DNA of 64,000 bases from Micromonospora zamorensis (GTDB taxonomy: Bacteria; Actinomycetota; Actinomycetes; Mycobacteriales; Micromonosporaceae). Position numbers and translations under genes: made by a program. Under the pieces are notes generated by a model that did not search any database, had not been told where the DNA came from, and saw only the letters and a list, made by a program, of their open reading frames with translations. Positions within the stretch are counted from its first letter, which is position 1; each line of letters opens with the position of its first letter. The stretch lies in assembly GCF_900090275.1 (NCBI RefSeq), contig NZ_LT607755.1:2294001-2358000 (forward strand). Direction: 5' to 3'. Below are positions 48,527 to 56,879 of this stretch, in pieces.

Positions 48527-50902
48527 GTGACAGCATCAACACGCCTCGGCGCGGCGGGGGTGGTCCTGGGCCTGGTCCTGGTGGGCCTGAGCGGGCCCCC
48601 GGCCGGCGCGCACCAGCGCGACCGGGGCTACTCGGCCGAGATCCGACGCGCGTCGTACGGCGTCCCGCACATCACCGCCACGAGCTACGCCAACCTCGGC
48701 TTCGGGATCGGGTACGTTCAGGCGGAGGACAACCTGTGCGTCATCGCGGAGAAGGCGGTGACGGTCAGCGGCGAGCGCTCCCGCTACTTCGGCGCGACCG
48801 GCCCGACCGACGCGAACGTGCGCAGCGACCTGTTCTTCCGCAAGGCCATCGAGGATCGGACGGTGGAGCGGCTGCTCGACGGTCGCCGCGACGGCGTGCA
48901 CTCCCCGTCCAACGACGTCCGTGACCAGATTCGCGGCTTCGTCGCCGGCTACAACTCCTACCTGCGCCGCACCGGCGCGGCGAGGCTCACCGACCCGGCA
49001 TGCCGGGCCAAGCCGTGGGTTCGCCCGCTGACCGAGCTGGACATCTGGCGTACCACCTGGGACAGCATGATCCGGGCTGGCTCAGGGGCGCTGCTCGACG
49101 GGATCGTCGCCGCCGCCCCGCCCACCGCCACCGGCCCGGCGGCCGTCCAGGACGCGACCGGTGCGGCCGCCGTGCTCGCGTCGGTCGACGGCGCACCCGC
49201 CGGGGTGGGCAGCAACGCGTACGGGCTGGGCGAGGCGGCGACCGCCAACCGGGGCGGCATGGTGCTGGCCAACCCGCACTTCCCATGGGAGGGCGCGGAA
49301 CGCTTCTACCGCATGCACCTCAAGGTGCCCGGCCGCTACGACGTCGAGGGCGCCGCGCTGATCGGCGACCCGATCATCGAGATCGGGCACAACCGCACCC
49401 TCGCCTGGAGCCACACCGTCTCCACCGCTCGCCGGTTCGTCTGGCACCGCCTCGCGCTGGTCCCCGGCGACCCCACCTCCTACTACGTGGACGGTCAACC
49501 ACGGAAGATGACCACCCGCACCGTCACGGTGCGGGTGCCCGGCCCGAACGGCGGCACGGTGCCGGTCAGCCGGACCTTCCACGACACCCACTTCGGGCCG
49601 GTCGTGGTGGTGCCCGGCAGCTTCGACTGGACCGCCAGCACCGCGTACGCCATCACCGACATCAACGCGACCAACAACCGGGCCTTCGACGGCTGGCTGC
49701 AGATGGGCCGCGCCGAGACGGTCCGGGACCTCAAGCGCGTACTCGACCGTTACCAGTTCCTGCCCTGGGTCAACGTGATCGCCGCCGACGCCAGGGGCGA
49801 GGCGCTCTACGCCGACCACTCGGTCGTGCCCCGGGTGACCGACGCCCTCGCCGCCGCCTGCATTCCGGCACCGTTCCAGCCGCTCTACGCCAGCAGCGGC
49901 CAGGCTGTCCTGGACGGCTCCCGGTCGGCCTGCGCGCTCGGCGCCGACCCGGACGCCGCCGTGCCCGGCATCCTCGGCCCCGCGAACCTGCCCGTCCGCT
50001 TCCGCACCGACTACGTCACCAACTCCAACGACAGCTTCTGGCTCGCCAACCCCGAGGCCCCGTTGGAGGGCTACGCGCGGATCATCGGTGACGAACGCAC
50101 CCCCCGCAGCCTGCGTACCCGTCTCGGCCTCGACCAGGTGCAGCAGCGCCTCGACGGCACCGACGGGCTACCCGGCCGCGGGTTCACCACCGACCGTCTG
50201 TGGCGGACCGTCTTCGGCAACCGGGTGTACGGCGGCGAACTGGTCCGCGACGACCTGGTGGCGCTCTGCACCGCCCAGCCGACCGGGACCGCCTCGAACG
50301 GCGCGACGGTCGACCTGCGCGCCGCCTGCACGACACTGGCCCGCTGGGATCTGCACGCCGACCTGGACAGCCGCGGAGCACACCTGTTCACCGAGTTCGC
50401 CCTGGCCAACGGGCTGCGCTTCGCGGAGCCCTTCGCCGTCAGCGACCCGGTGCACACGCCACGCCGGCTCGACACCGCCAACCCGGGCGTACGTACCGCG
50501 CTCGCCGACGCCGTACAGCGGCTCGCTGGCATCCCGCTCGACGCGCGTCTCGGCGACGTCCAGACCGAGCAGCGCGGCGACCGGCGTATTCCGATTCACG
50601 GCGGGCGCGCCGAGGCCGGCATCTTCAACATGATCGTCAACAACCGGGTGCCCGGCGTCGGCTACCCGAAGGTGGTGCACGGCTCGTCGTTCGTGATGGC
50701 CGTGGAGCTGGGCCCGCACGGGCCGTCCGGGCGCCAGATCCTCACCTACTCCCAGTCGACCAACCCGAACTCACCCTGGTACGGCGACCAGACCGCGCTC
50801 TACTCGGGCAAGGGCTGGGACACGATCAAGTACACCGAGGCGCAGATCAAGGCGGACCCGAACCTGCGCACCTACCGGGTGGTGGAGGGCCACCACCACT
50901 GA
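48527..50902 (+). CDS. Secreted penicillin acylase-family Ntn hydrolase (aculeacin A acylase-like)
   Basis: A 791-residue exported Ntn hydrolase that should be cut into alpha and beta subunits. A signal peptide covers residues 1 to about 30. The autocatalytic site is GVG-SNAYGLG, making Ser229 the N-terminal nucleophile of the beta subunit; NPHFPWEGAERFY and the Asn in VTNSNDSFW are typical of the family. Length and layout match aculeacin A/echinocandin acylases of Actinoplanes and AHL acylases, which remove fatty acyl chains from lipopeptides or quorum signals. GTG 48527, behind GGGGGGAGA, is preferred over ATG 48482. It is monocistronic with a terminator. Confidence 0.9.
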   Translation: MTASTRLGAAGVVLGLVLVGLSGPPAGAHQRDRGYSAEIRRASYGVPHITATSYANLGFGIGYVQAEDNLCVIAEKAVTVSGERSRYFGATGPTDANVRSDLFFRKAIEDRTVERLLDGRRDGVHSPSNDVRDQIRGFVAGYNSYLRRTGAARLTDPACRAKPWVRPLTELDIWRTTWDSMIRAGSGALLDGIVAAAPPTATGPAAVQDATGAAAVLASVDGAPAGVGSNAYGLGEAATANRGGMVLANPHFPWEGAERFYRMHLKVPGRYDVEGAALIGDPIIEIGHNRTLAWSHTVSTARRFVWHRLALVPGDPTSYYVDGQPRKMTTRTVTVRVPGPNGGTVPVSRTFHDTHFGPVVVVPGSFDWTASTAYAITDINATNNRAFDGWLQMGRAETVRDLKRVLDRYQFLPWVNVIAADARGEALYADHSVVPRVTDALAAACIPAPFQPLYASSGQAVLDGSRSACALGADPDAAVPGILGPANLPVRFRTDYVTNSNDSFWLANPEAPLEGYARIIGDERTPRSLRTRLGLDQVQQRLDGTDGLPGRGFTTDRLWRTVFGNRVYGGELVRDDLVALCTAQPTGTASNGATVDLRAACTTLARWDLHADLDSRGAHLFTEFALANGLRFAEPFAVSDPVHTPRRLDTANPGVRTALADAVQRLAGIPLDARLGDVQTEQRGDRRIPIHGGRAEAGIFNMIVNNRVPGVGYPKVVHGSSFVMAVELGPHGPSGRQILTYSQSTNPNSPWYGDQTALYSGKGWDTIKYTEAQIKADPNLRTYRVVEGHHH

Positions 50903-50918
50903 CCCGCGAGCACGCGGC

Positions 50919-50947
50919 GGCCGGGCTCCCTGGCGGGGAGCCCGGCC
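50919..50947. terminator. Bidirectional terminator between acylase and methyltransferase
   Basis: GGCCGGGCTCCC (50919-50930) pairs perfectly with 50936-50947 around a 5-base loop, between two converging genes. Confidence 0.75.
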
Positions 50948-50958
50948 GGTGCGGTTGC

Positions 50959-51762
50959 TCATTTCGGCAGGCGACCCCGCGTGGAGACGAAGTGGTACGA
51001 CATGACGGCGAACCCGGGATCGCGGACCAGCCGCCGGAAGGCGTTCAGCTGGTTGGGTGACAGCCCCGCGGCGAGCAGGTCCGGTTCCAGCTGGCGGGAG
51101 TTCGTCTCGTAGAGCGACGCTCCGGTCGAGCCGCCAGCCCAGCTCTGCGAGTGGGTGATGGTGTCCAGGTCGGTCAGACCGGCGAGGGCCATCTCGGTGT
51201 GCACGTCCTGCGCCCACCCGAGGTCGGCGCCGTGGTCCGCCAGGACACCCATCATGGCGTCCATGACCTGCGCGAAGAGCTTCGCGGCGTCGTCGGTCGG
51301 TGCGGTCAGCACCCGCAGCGGCGCGGTGCAGTCGAACTCCTCGACCACCAGCCACCCGCCGGGAGCCAGCGCGCCGGTGAGCGTACGCAGGACCCGTCGC
51401 CGGTCGGGGAGGTGCAGCAGCACCAGCCGGGCGTGGATCAGGTCGAACGCGTCCCCGGGTGGCGGTTCGGTGCGCACGTCGTGCCGGCGTACGTGCAGGT
51501 TGCCCTCCGCCGCGAGGTGCGTGGGGTCGATGTCGGTGGCCAGCACGTGGCCGTCGTCGCCGACCGCGCGGGCGATCCGCCGGGCCATCGAGCCGCCGCC
51601 CGCCCCGACTTCCCAGCAGGTCGCTCCCGGTCGCAGCACCGGTTGGGCCAGTCGACGCGTCGTGATCGGGTCCAGGAAGGACTCCAGCGCCTGCATCTGG
51701 GGAACGGCGTCCGGTTGGCCGTTGTCGAACGTGTAAGTGCCATCGCTGGAAGCGGTTGCCAT
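50959..51762 (-). CDS. Class I SAM-dependent methyltransferase
   Basis: A 267-residue methyltransferase. Motif I is CWEVGAGGGSMARRIA, followed by the acidic ATDID of motif II and a post-I region DAFDLIHARLVLLHL. The C-terminal part is variable and gives no substrate; small-molecule methylation is likely. It begins 7 bases after the livF stop and is therefore probably the last gene of the liv operon, though it may have a separate role. Confidence 0.87.
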   Translation of the reverse strand: MATASSDGTYTFDNGQPDAVPQMQALESFLDPITTRRLAQPVLRPGATCWEVGAGGGSMARRIARAVGDDGHVLATDIDPTHLAAEGNLHVRRHDVRTEPPPGDAFDLIHARLVLLHLPDRRRVLRTLTGALAPGGWLVVEEFDCTAPLRVLTAPTDDAAKLFAQVMDAMMGVLADHGADLGWAQDVHTEMALAGLTDLDTITHSQSWAGGSTGASLYETNSRQLEPDLLAAGLSPNQLNAFRRLVRDPGFAVMSYHFVSTRGRLPK

Positions 51763-51769
51763 CGGGTGT

Positions 51770-52564
51770 CTACCTCTCCGAGGGGTCGGGTGACGTGGGG
51801 GTGTCGGCCCAGAGCCGAGGGGCCGGTCGGTTGGGCGGCGGCGGTGGGGCGGCGGCGACGCTCAACATCGCCGCCAGTGGGGCCGGGTCGACGCGCGCCT
51901 CGGCCGTCGGACGGTCGTAGACCACCCGGCCGTACTCCAGCACCGCCACCCGGTCCGCGACGTCGATCGCGTGCTGGAGCTGCTGTTCCACGAGCAGCAC
52001 GGTCAGGCCGTCGGCGGCGAGACCGTTGACCAGCTCACGCACCCGCGCCGCCAGATCAGGTGAGAGGCCCTCACACGGCTCGTCGAGCAGCAGCACCCGT
52101 GGTTGGCCGAGGAGCGCCCGCGCTATCGCCAGCATCTGCTGCTCGCCGCCGGAGAGTTCGCAGCCGCGGTGTCGCAGCCGTGCCGCCAACCTCGGCAGCA
52201 GTTCGAGGGTCCGAGCCACCGTCCAGCCCTCGCCACCGGAGACGGGTGCCCGCCACGGCGCGGCCGCCAGGTGCAGGTGCTCGGCCACGGTCAACCGGGA
52301 GAAGACCCGCCGGCCCTGCGGGACGAGACCGACGCCGGACTGGGCGATGCGATGCGGTTGCCGACCGGCCACGTGCACACCGCCGATCTCGATGCGACCA
52401 CTGGAGGCTCGCACCAACCCGGCGATCGTGTGCACGAGCGTGCTCTTGCCCGCGCCGTTGCGACCCACCACGGCCTGGATGCTGCCCGGGCGGACCCGCA
52501 GGCTGACCTCGTGCAACACGATCCCTCCGGCGTAGCCGGCGCACAGGCGATCCACCGACAGCAT
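51770..52564 (-). CDS. livF: Branched-chain amino acid/urea-type ABC transporter ATPase LivF
   Basis: A 264-residue ATPase. Walker A is GRNGAGKST, the signature LSGGEQQMLAIARAL, Walker B VLLLDEPCEGLSPD; the LivF-type VPQGRRVFSRLTVAEHL precedes the signature. About 30 extra Pro-rich residues end the protein. ATG 52564 overlaps the livG stop by one base (TGATG). Confidence 0.92.
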   Translation of the reverse strand: MLSVDRLCAGYAGGIVLHEVSLRVRPGSIQAVVGRNGAGKSTLVHTIAGLVRASSGRIEIGGVHVAGRQPHRIAQSGVGLVPQGRRVFSRLTVAEHLHLAAAPWRAPVSGGEGWTVARTLELLPRLAARLRHRGCELSGGEQQMLAIARALLGQPRVLLLDEPCEGLSPDLAARVRELVNGLAADGLTVLLVEQQLQHAIDVADRVAVLEYGRVVYDRPTAEARVDPAPLAAMLSVAAAPPPPPNRPAPRLWADTPTSPDPSER

Positions 52565-53307
52565 CACGCCACCCCGTCGGCGTAGGCCTGCCGCACCAGC
52601 GGCGAGGTACGGATCTCGTCCGGCGTGCCGGCGGCCAACGTCCGACCGTCGCGTAGGACGGTGACGGTGTCGGAGAGCGCGTACACCAGGTCCAGTCGAT
52701 GTTCGACAAGCAATACGGCGACCGCTCTGGGCAGCGCCTGGAGCAACTCGACGAGCCGGCCGACCTCGACGGCGGACAGCCCGGCCGCCGGTTCGTCGAG
52801 GAGCAGCAGGCGAGGGCGACCGGCAAGGGCCATGGCGATCTCCAACTGGCGTCGTTGGCCGTGTGCGAGGTGCCCGGCCGGCACCGTCGCGACGTCGGCG
52901 AGGCCCATCTGATCCAGCAGCGGGCCCGCCCGGTGTTGCGCGATGCGCCGACGTCCACCCGGCCACCACCTGCGGTGGGGCGTGAGCCGGGGCAGCGCGG
53001 CGACCACCACGTTCTCCATCGCGGTGAGTGTCGGAAAGACGGCGGGTCGCTGGTGGATGCGGTTGATACCTCGTCGGGCCCGGGCCGCCGGGCCGAGCCG
53101 ACCGAGGTCGCGTCCGTTGAAGATCACCCTGCCGCGCTGGGGTTTCGTGGACCCGCCGATCACGTTGAGCAGTGTCGTCTTGCCGGCTCCGTTGGGGCCG
53201 ATCAGCGCGTGCCGCTGACCGTCGTGGATGCACAGGTCCACGCCGGCCAGCGCGGCCAGCGAGCCGTACCGCACGCTGACCTCCTCGACGTTCAGCAGAC
53301 CGGTCAT
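52564..53307 (-). CDS. livG: Branched-chain amino acid-type ABC transporter ATPase LivG
   Basis: A 247-residue ATPase. Walker A is GPNGAGKTT, INRIHQRPAVFPTLTAMENV is the LivG form, and Walker B is LLLLDEPAAGLS. The signature reads LAHGQRRQLEIA, with Ala replacing the usual Ser of LSHGQ. Its ATG overlaps the livM stop by ATGA. Confidence 0.92.
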   Translation of the reverse strand: MTGLLNVEEVSVRYGSLAALAGVDLCIHDGQRHALIGPNGAGKTTLLNVIGGSTKPQRGRVIFNGRDLGRLGPAARARRGINRIHQRPAVFPTLTAMENVVVAALPRLTPHRRWWPGGRRRIAQHRAGPLLDQMGLADVATVPAGHLAHGQRRQLEIAMALAGRPRLLLLDEPAAGLSAVEVGRLVELLQALPRAVAVLLVEHRLDLVYALSDTVTVLRDGRTLAAGTPDEIRTSPLVRQAYADGVA

Positions 53308-54323
53308 CGGTGCAGCTCCGGGACTGTGGCCTGGTCACGGGCGGGTGGCGCGTCCGGCTGAGTCGCCGGCGCGCTCGGCAGACGCCACCGGCCCCGTGCC
53401 CGGTGCGTGCCGGTGGGCAGCAGGTAGACCGTCGCGACGAACAGCGCGCCCAGCACCAGCGGCGCGTGGCCGGGCAGCACCCCGAACAACCAGTCCCGTA
53501 CGGCGATGACCAGCGCCGCGCCCACCAGGGCGCCGCCGACCGAGGCGGTGCCACCGATGACGACACCGAGCAGCAGCAGCGCGGAGGTGTCGAAGCCGAA
53601 ATCGGCGGGGGAGATGTACTGCTGGGCGACGACCAGGAGCGAGCCGGCCGCGCCGGCTATCGCCCCGGCGGCCATGTGCGCTCCGGACAGGTAGAGCGGC
53701 ACCCGGTGACCGCTGGCCCGCAGCCGCGTCTCGTCGTCCCGGCCGGCCCGCAGCAGCAGCCCCGCCCGGGTACGCAGCAGCAACAGCACCGCGCCGACCA
53801 GCACGGTCACGACGACCAGGGCGTACAGGTAACGGGCCTGGTCGTTGGCCAGGACCGGGAGCCCCCAGAACGGGCGGACCGCGGCGATGCCGGCCAACCC
53901 GTCAGTGCCACCCGTCACCGACCGCCAGCGGCCGAGGACGGTGACGGCGAGTTCACCGATCGCCAACGTGATCATCAGGACGATCACCCCTCGGGCGTGG
54001 ACGACGAGCGGCACGGTGAGCGCGGCCAGCACCGCCCCGGCGGCCGCCGCGACGACGAGTTGCACGACGCCGACATCGGAGATCCGGCTGCCGACCACCG
54101 CGCACGCGTAGGCGCCCGCCGCGTACGGTGCGGTCTGGCCGAGGGTGGGCATGCCGGCGACGCCGGTGAGCAGGGCGACGCTCACCCCGACCAGGGCCAG
54201 CGCCAGCGTCCGGGCGAGGATCGCCGTGGTGTAGTCGTCCACCACCCAGGGCGCCACGACCAGGCCGGCCAGGGCCAGGGCCGCCACAGCGCCCCGCGCG
54301 CGCCGGATCACCTCGTCCCTCAT
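53304..54323 (-). CDS. livM: Branched-chain amino acid-type ABC permease LivM
   Basis: A 339-residue permease with about nine helices, with GMPTLGQTAPYAAGAYACAV (usual form LSLGQ.AF.G.GAY) and GGTASVGGALVGAAL near the end. ATG 54323 overlaps the livH stop by four bases, which decides it over an in-frame ATG four codons upstream. The C-terminal about 40 residues are a polar tail. Confidence 0.9.
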   Translation of the reverse strand: MRDEVIRRARGAVAALALAGLVVAPWVVDDYTTAILARTLALALVGVSVALLTGVAGMPTLGQTAPYAAGAYACAVVGSRISDVGVVQLVVAAAAGAVLAALTVPLVVHARGVIVLMITLAIGELAVTVLGRWRSVTGGTDGLAGIAAVRPFWGLPVLANDQARYLYALVVVTVLVGAVLLLLRTRAGLLLRAGRDDETRLRASGHRVPLYLSGAHMAAGAIAGAAGSLLVVAQQYISPADFGFDTSALLLLGVVIGGTASVGGALVGAALVIAVRDWLFGVLPGHAPLVLGALFVATVYLLPTGTHRARGRWRLPSAPATQPDAPPARDQATVPELHR

Positions 54324-55216
54324 GCCGCCCTCCACCTGCTGGCCAGGCCACGCGCCCGCACAGCCAGCACCGCCGCCATGGCGGCGAACAGCAGGAACGG
54401 TGCGGCGGACGGCAGCAGCGCCACTCCCAGCGTCTGGATCTCGCCGATAGCGAGAGCGGCCAGCAGGGTGCCGCCCATCGACCCGAGCCCGCCGAGGACG
54501 ACGACCACCAGGGACAGCAGCAGCACGGTGTCGGCGGTGTCCGTGCCGGGGCCGATGATCGGCGCGCCCAGCACGCCGGCCGCACCGGCCAGCGCGCCGG
54601 CGGCGGCGAGCACGCCGGCACGGATCCGCGCGGGACTCACGCCCAGACAGGCGACCATCTCGGGGTCGTCGACGGCCGCCCGGACCAGCATGCCGGCCCT
54701 GGTGCGTCGCATGACGAGGTAGAGCGCGGCGGCGATCACCGCGGCGACGACGATGAAGACCAACCGGTACGCGGCGTAGCGGTGACCGGCGACCACCACC
54801 GACCCCTCCAGGGCCGCGGGCACCAGGACCTGCGGATCGTCGGGACCGAAGCCGGCGACGAGCAGGCTGCCGCCGGCCAGCGCCACACCGAACGTCAGCA
54901 GCGCCTGGCTCAGATGGTTACCGGCGGCGACCGGTGCGAGCAGGCCGGCCAGGAGCACACCCGCCGCGGCGGCGGCCAGCACACCGACCGTCAGCGCCAA
55001 CGCCAGACTCGCCCAGCCGCCGTCGAGCAGCGCCGCGGCGGTGTAGCCGCCGATCGCGTAGAGCATGCCGTGCGCCAGGTTGAGGATGTTGGCGACGCCG
55101 AAACAGAAGACCAGGCCCGACGCGGCGACGAACACGAGCAGCCCGTAGGCGACCCCGTCCAGCGCCGGTATCAGGTACGGATCGATCCGGTTGGTGCCGG
55201 CCGCCACCACCATCAT
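54320..55216 (-). CDS. livH: Branched-chain amino acid-type ABC permease LivH
   Basis: A 298-residue permease with about eight helices: FGVANILNLAHGMLYAIGGY at the start (the NLAHG signature) and VVVLGGLGSMGGTLLAALA. Its first ATG (55216) overlaps the stop of the binding-protein gene. Confidence 0.91.
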   Translation of the reverse strand: MMVVAAGTNRIDPYLIPALDGVAYGLLVFVAASGLVFCFGVANILNLAHGMLYAIGGYTAAALLDGGWASLALALTVGVLAAAAAGVLLAGLLAPVAAGNHLSQALLTFGVALAGGSLLVAGFGPDDPQVLVPAALEGSVVVAGHRYAAYRLVFIVVAAVIAAALYLVMRRTRAGMLVRAAVDDPEMVACLGVSPARIRAGVLAAAGALAGAAGVLGAPIIGPGTDTADTVLLLSLVVVVLGGLGSMGGTLLAALAIGEIQTLGVALLPSAAPFLLFAAMAAVLAVRARGLASRWRAA

Positions 55217-56406
55217 CGGCCGACGGTCGCGAGGTCACCCACGACGGTGTTGGACAGCGCCCGCCCGTCCTGGCGGACCTGCCGCAGATACCACTTCTGC
55301 ACGGGGGAGTGCGTGGTGGTGGAGAACTGCCAGGTGCCGCGCGGGCTGGCGATCTGGCCGAGCTGGCCGATGGCCGTGTTGATGGCCTCCGGAGTCGGGT
55401 CGCTTCCGGCGGCGCCGATCGCCCGGTCCAGCACCGCCGCCGCGTCGTACGAGGCGAGCGCGTAGGTCGTCGGTGAGCCGTCGTGCTTGGCCTTCCACGC
55501 CGCCACGAAGGCGCGGTTCTCCGCGTTGTCGAGGTCCGGCGAGTAGTTCAGCACGGAGAAGATGTCCCGGGCTGCCTCGCCCTGCGCGTTGAGCACGCCG
55601 CCCTCGGTGAGGAACCCGGCCGCGTACAGCGGGACGTCCTTGATCTCGGACTGCGCGTACTGCTTGACGAAGTCGACAGCGGCGCTGCCGGCGTAGAACG
55701 TGTAGACGGCTGCCGCGCCGGAGGCCTTGATCCGGGCGAAGTACGGGGTGAAGTTGGTGGTGGCCGGGAACGGGGTGAAGGTCGTCTTGCCGTCGGAGTT
55801 CGCGAGCTTCCCACCGATCTTCCCGAACGCGTCGGTGAACCCCCGCAGCTCGTCCCAGCCGCCCTGGTAGTCCGGGCCGATCGCGTAGACGGAGCCCTTC
55901 ACGTTGTCGCGGACGTGTTGGGCGATTGCAGCCCCGGGCTCGTCGGAGAGGTACGAGGTGTGCCAGACCCGGGAGACGTCCTTGAGTTCCGGTCGCCCGT
56001 TGGAACCGACGAGCGGCACCTTCGTCTCGTCGAGCAGGGGGGTGACCCCGGCGACGGAGCCACCACCGACGATGCCGGTGAGCGCGGACACCCGGTCCTG
56101 CTTGAGCAGTTTGGTCGCTGCCGGGACCGCGGTCTGGGCGCCGTTGCCCTCGTCGGCGATGACGAGGTCGACCTGTCGACCGCCGAGTTTGCCGTCGTGG
56201 GTGTCCAGGTAGAGCTGGAAGCCGTCGCGGATCTCCGTGCCGACCGCCTGGTACGTCCCGGACAACGAGGCGAGCAGGCCGATCTTTATCGAGCCGCTGG
56301 CGCTGGTGCCCGGCGCGTCGTTGCCGCAGGCCGTGCTGGTGGTCAGCACGGCCGCGAGCAGCGCGGCGGTGAGGGCACGGCTGCGCCAAGGCGTGGTGAG
56401 AGGCAT
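55213..56406 (-). CDS. livK: Branched-chain amino acid/amide-type ABC binding lipoprotein LivK
   Basis: A 397-residue solute-binding protein of the Peripla_BP_6 class. The signal ends LTTSTACG (lipobox Cys27). IKIGLLASLSGTYQAVG and YALASYDAAAVLDRAI are typical. The family transports branched-chain amino acids, amides, urea or aromatic acids; the nearby NIT sensor makes a nitrogen compound plausible. It starts 52 bases after the roadblock gene. Confidence 0.91.
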   Translation of the reverse strand: MPLTTPWRSRALTAALLAAVLTTSTACGNDAPGTSASGSIKIGLLASLSGTYQAVGTEIRDGFQLYLDTHDGKLGGRQVDLVIADEGNGAQTAVPAATKLLKQDRVSALTGIVGGGSVAGVTPLLDETKVPLVGSNGRPELKDVSRVWHTSYLSDEPGAAIAQHVRDNVKGSVYAIGPDYQGGWDELRGFTDAFGKIGGKLANSDGKTTFTPFPATTNFTPYFARIKASGAAAVYTFYAGSAAVDFVKQYAQSEIKDVPLYAAGFLTEGGVLNAQGEAARDIFSVLNYSPDLDNAENRAFVAAWKAKHDGSPTTYALASYDAAAVLDRAIGAAGSDPTPEAINTAIGQLGQIASPRGTWQFSTTTHSPVQKWYLRQVRQDGRALSNTVVGDLATVGR

Positions 56407-56435
56407 GTCTGACTCCAGAGGAAGGGGAAGGGTCT

Positions 56436-56453
56436 CCGGCGTGGGGGCGCCGG
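56436..56453 (-). terminator. Short hairpin between roadblock gene and livK
   Basis: CCGGCG (56436-56441) pairs with CGCCGG (56448-56453) with a 6-base loop. The 6-bp stem is too weak to be a sure terminator; it may merely attenuate read-through from the kinase-roadblock pair into liv. Confidence 0.35.
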
Positions 56454-56458
56454 GGTGG

Positions 56459-56863
56459 TCAGCGGCTGCGGGCGAGTGCCGCTCGGGCCGCGGGGGTCAG
56501 GGCGTCCCCGATACGGTTGGCCAGCTCGGTCATCTCGTAGGAGACCTTGCCCACGTCGCACTCGGGTGCGGCGAGCACCAGCAGCGAGGCACCGTCGTTG
56601 AAGGCCATCGAGAACATGAAGCCGCCCTCGAGCTGCGTGACGTTGGAGATCACCGCGCCGGCGTCGAAGAAGGCCGCCGCGCCCCGCAGCAGGCTGACGA
56701 GCCCGCTACCCGTCGCGGCCAACTGGTCTGCCCGGTCCGGCGGCAGGTCGCGGGTGGCGGCCACCATCAGACCGTCGCTGGAGATGGCGATCGCGTGGCT
56801 GACCTCGGTCGCCCGCGCGGCGAAGGTGTCCAGCAGCCAGCCGAGATCCTGTTGGTCGGTCAC
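56459..56863 (-). CDS. Roadblock/LC7-domain protein (CvnB/MglB-like)
   Basis: A 134-residue protein with the roadblock fold: LDTFAARATEVSHAIAISSDGL and VISNVTQLEGGFMFSMAFNDGASLLVL. Such proteins dimerise and act as partners of small Ras-like GTPases (CvnD/MglA). In conservons the order is kinase, roadblock, DUF742, GTPase; here only the first two genes are present. GTG 56863 is chosen, with AGGAGA 4 bases upstream. Confidence 0.9.
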   Translation of the reverse strand: MTDQQDLGWLLDTFAARATEVSHAIAISSDGLMVAATRDLPPDRADQLAATGSGLVSLLRGAAAFFDAGAVISNVTQLEGGFMFSMAFNDGASLLVLAAPECDVGKVSYEMTELANRIGDALTPAARAALARSR

Positions 56864-56879
56864 GTGCTCTCCTGTCGCG

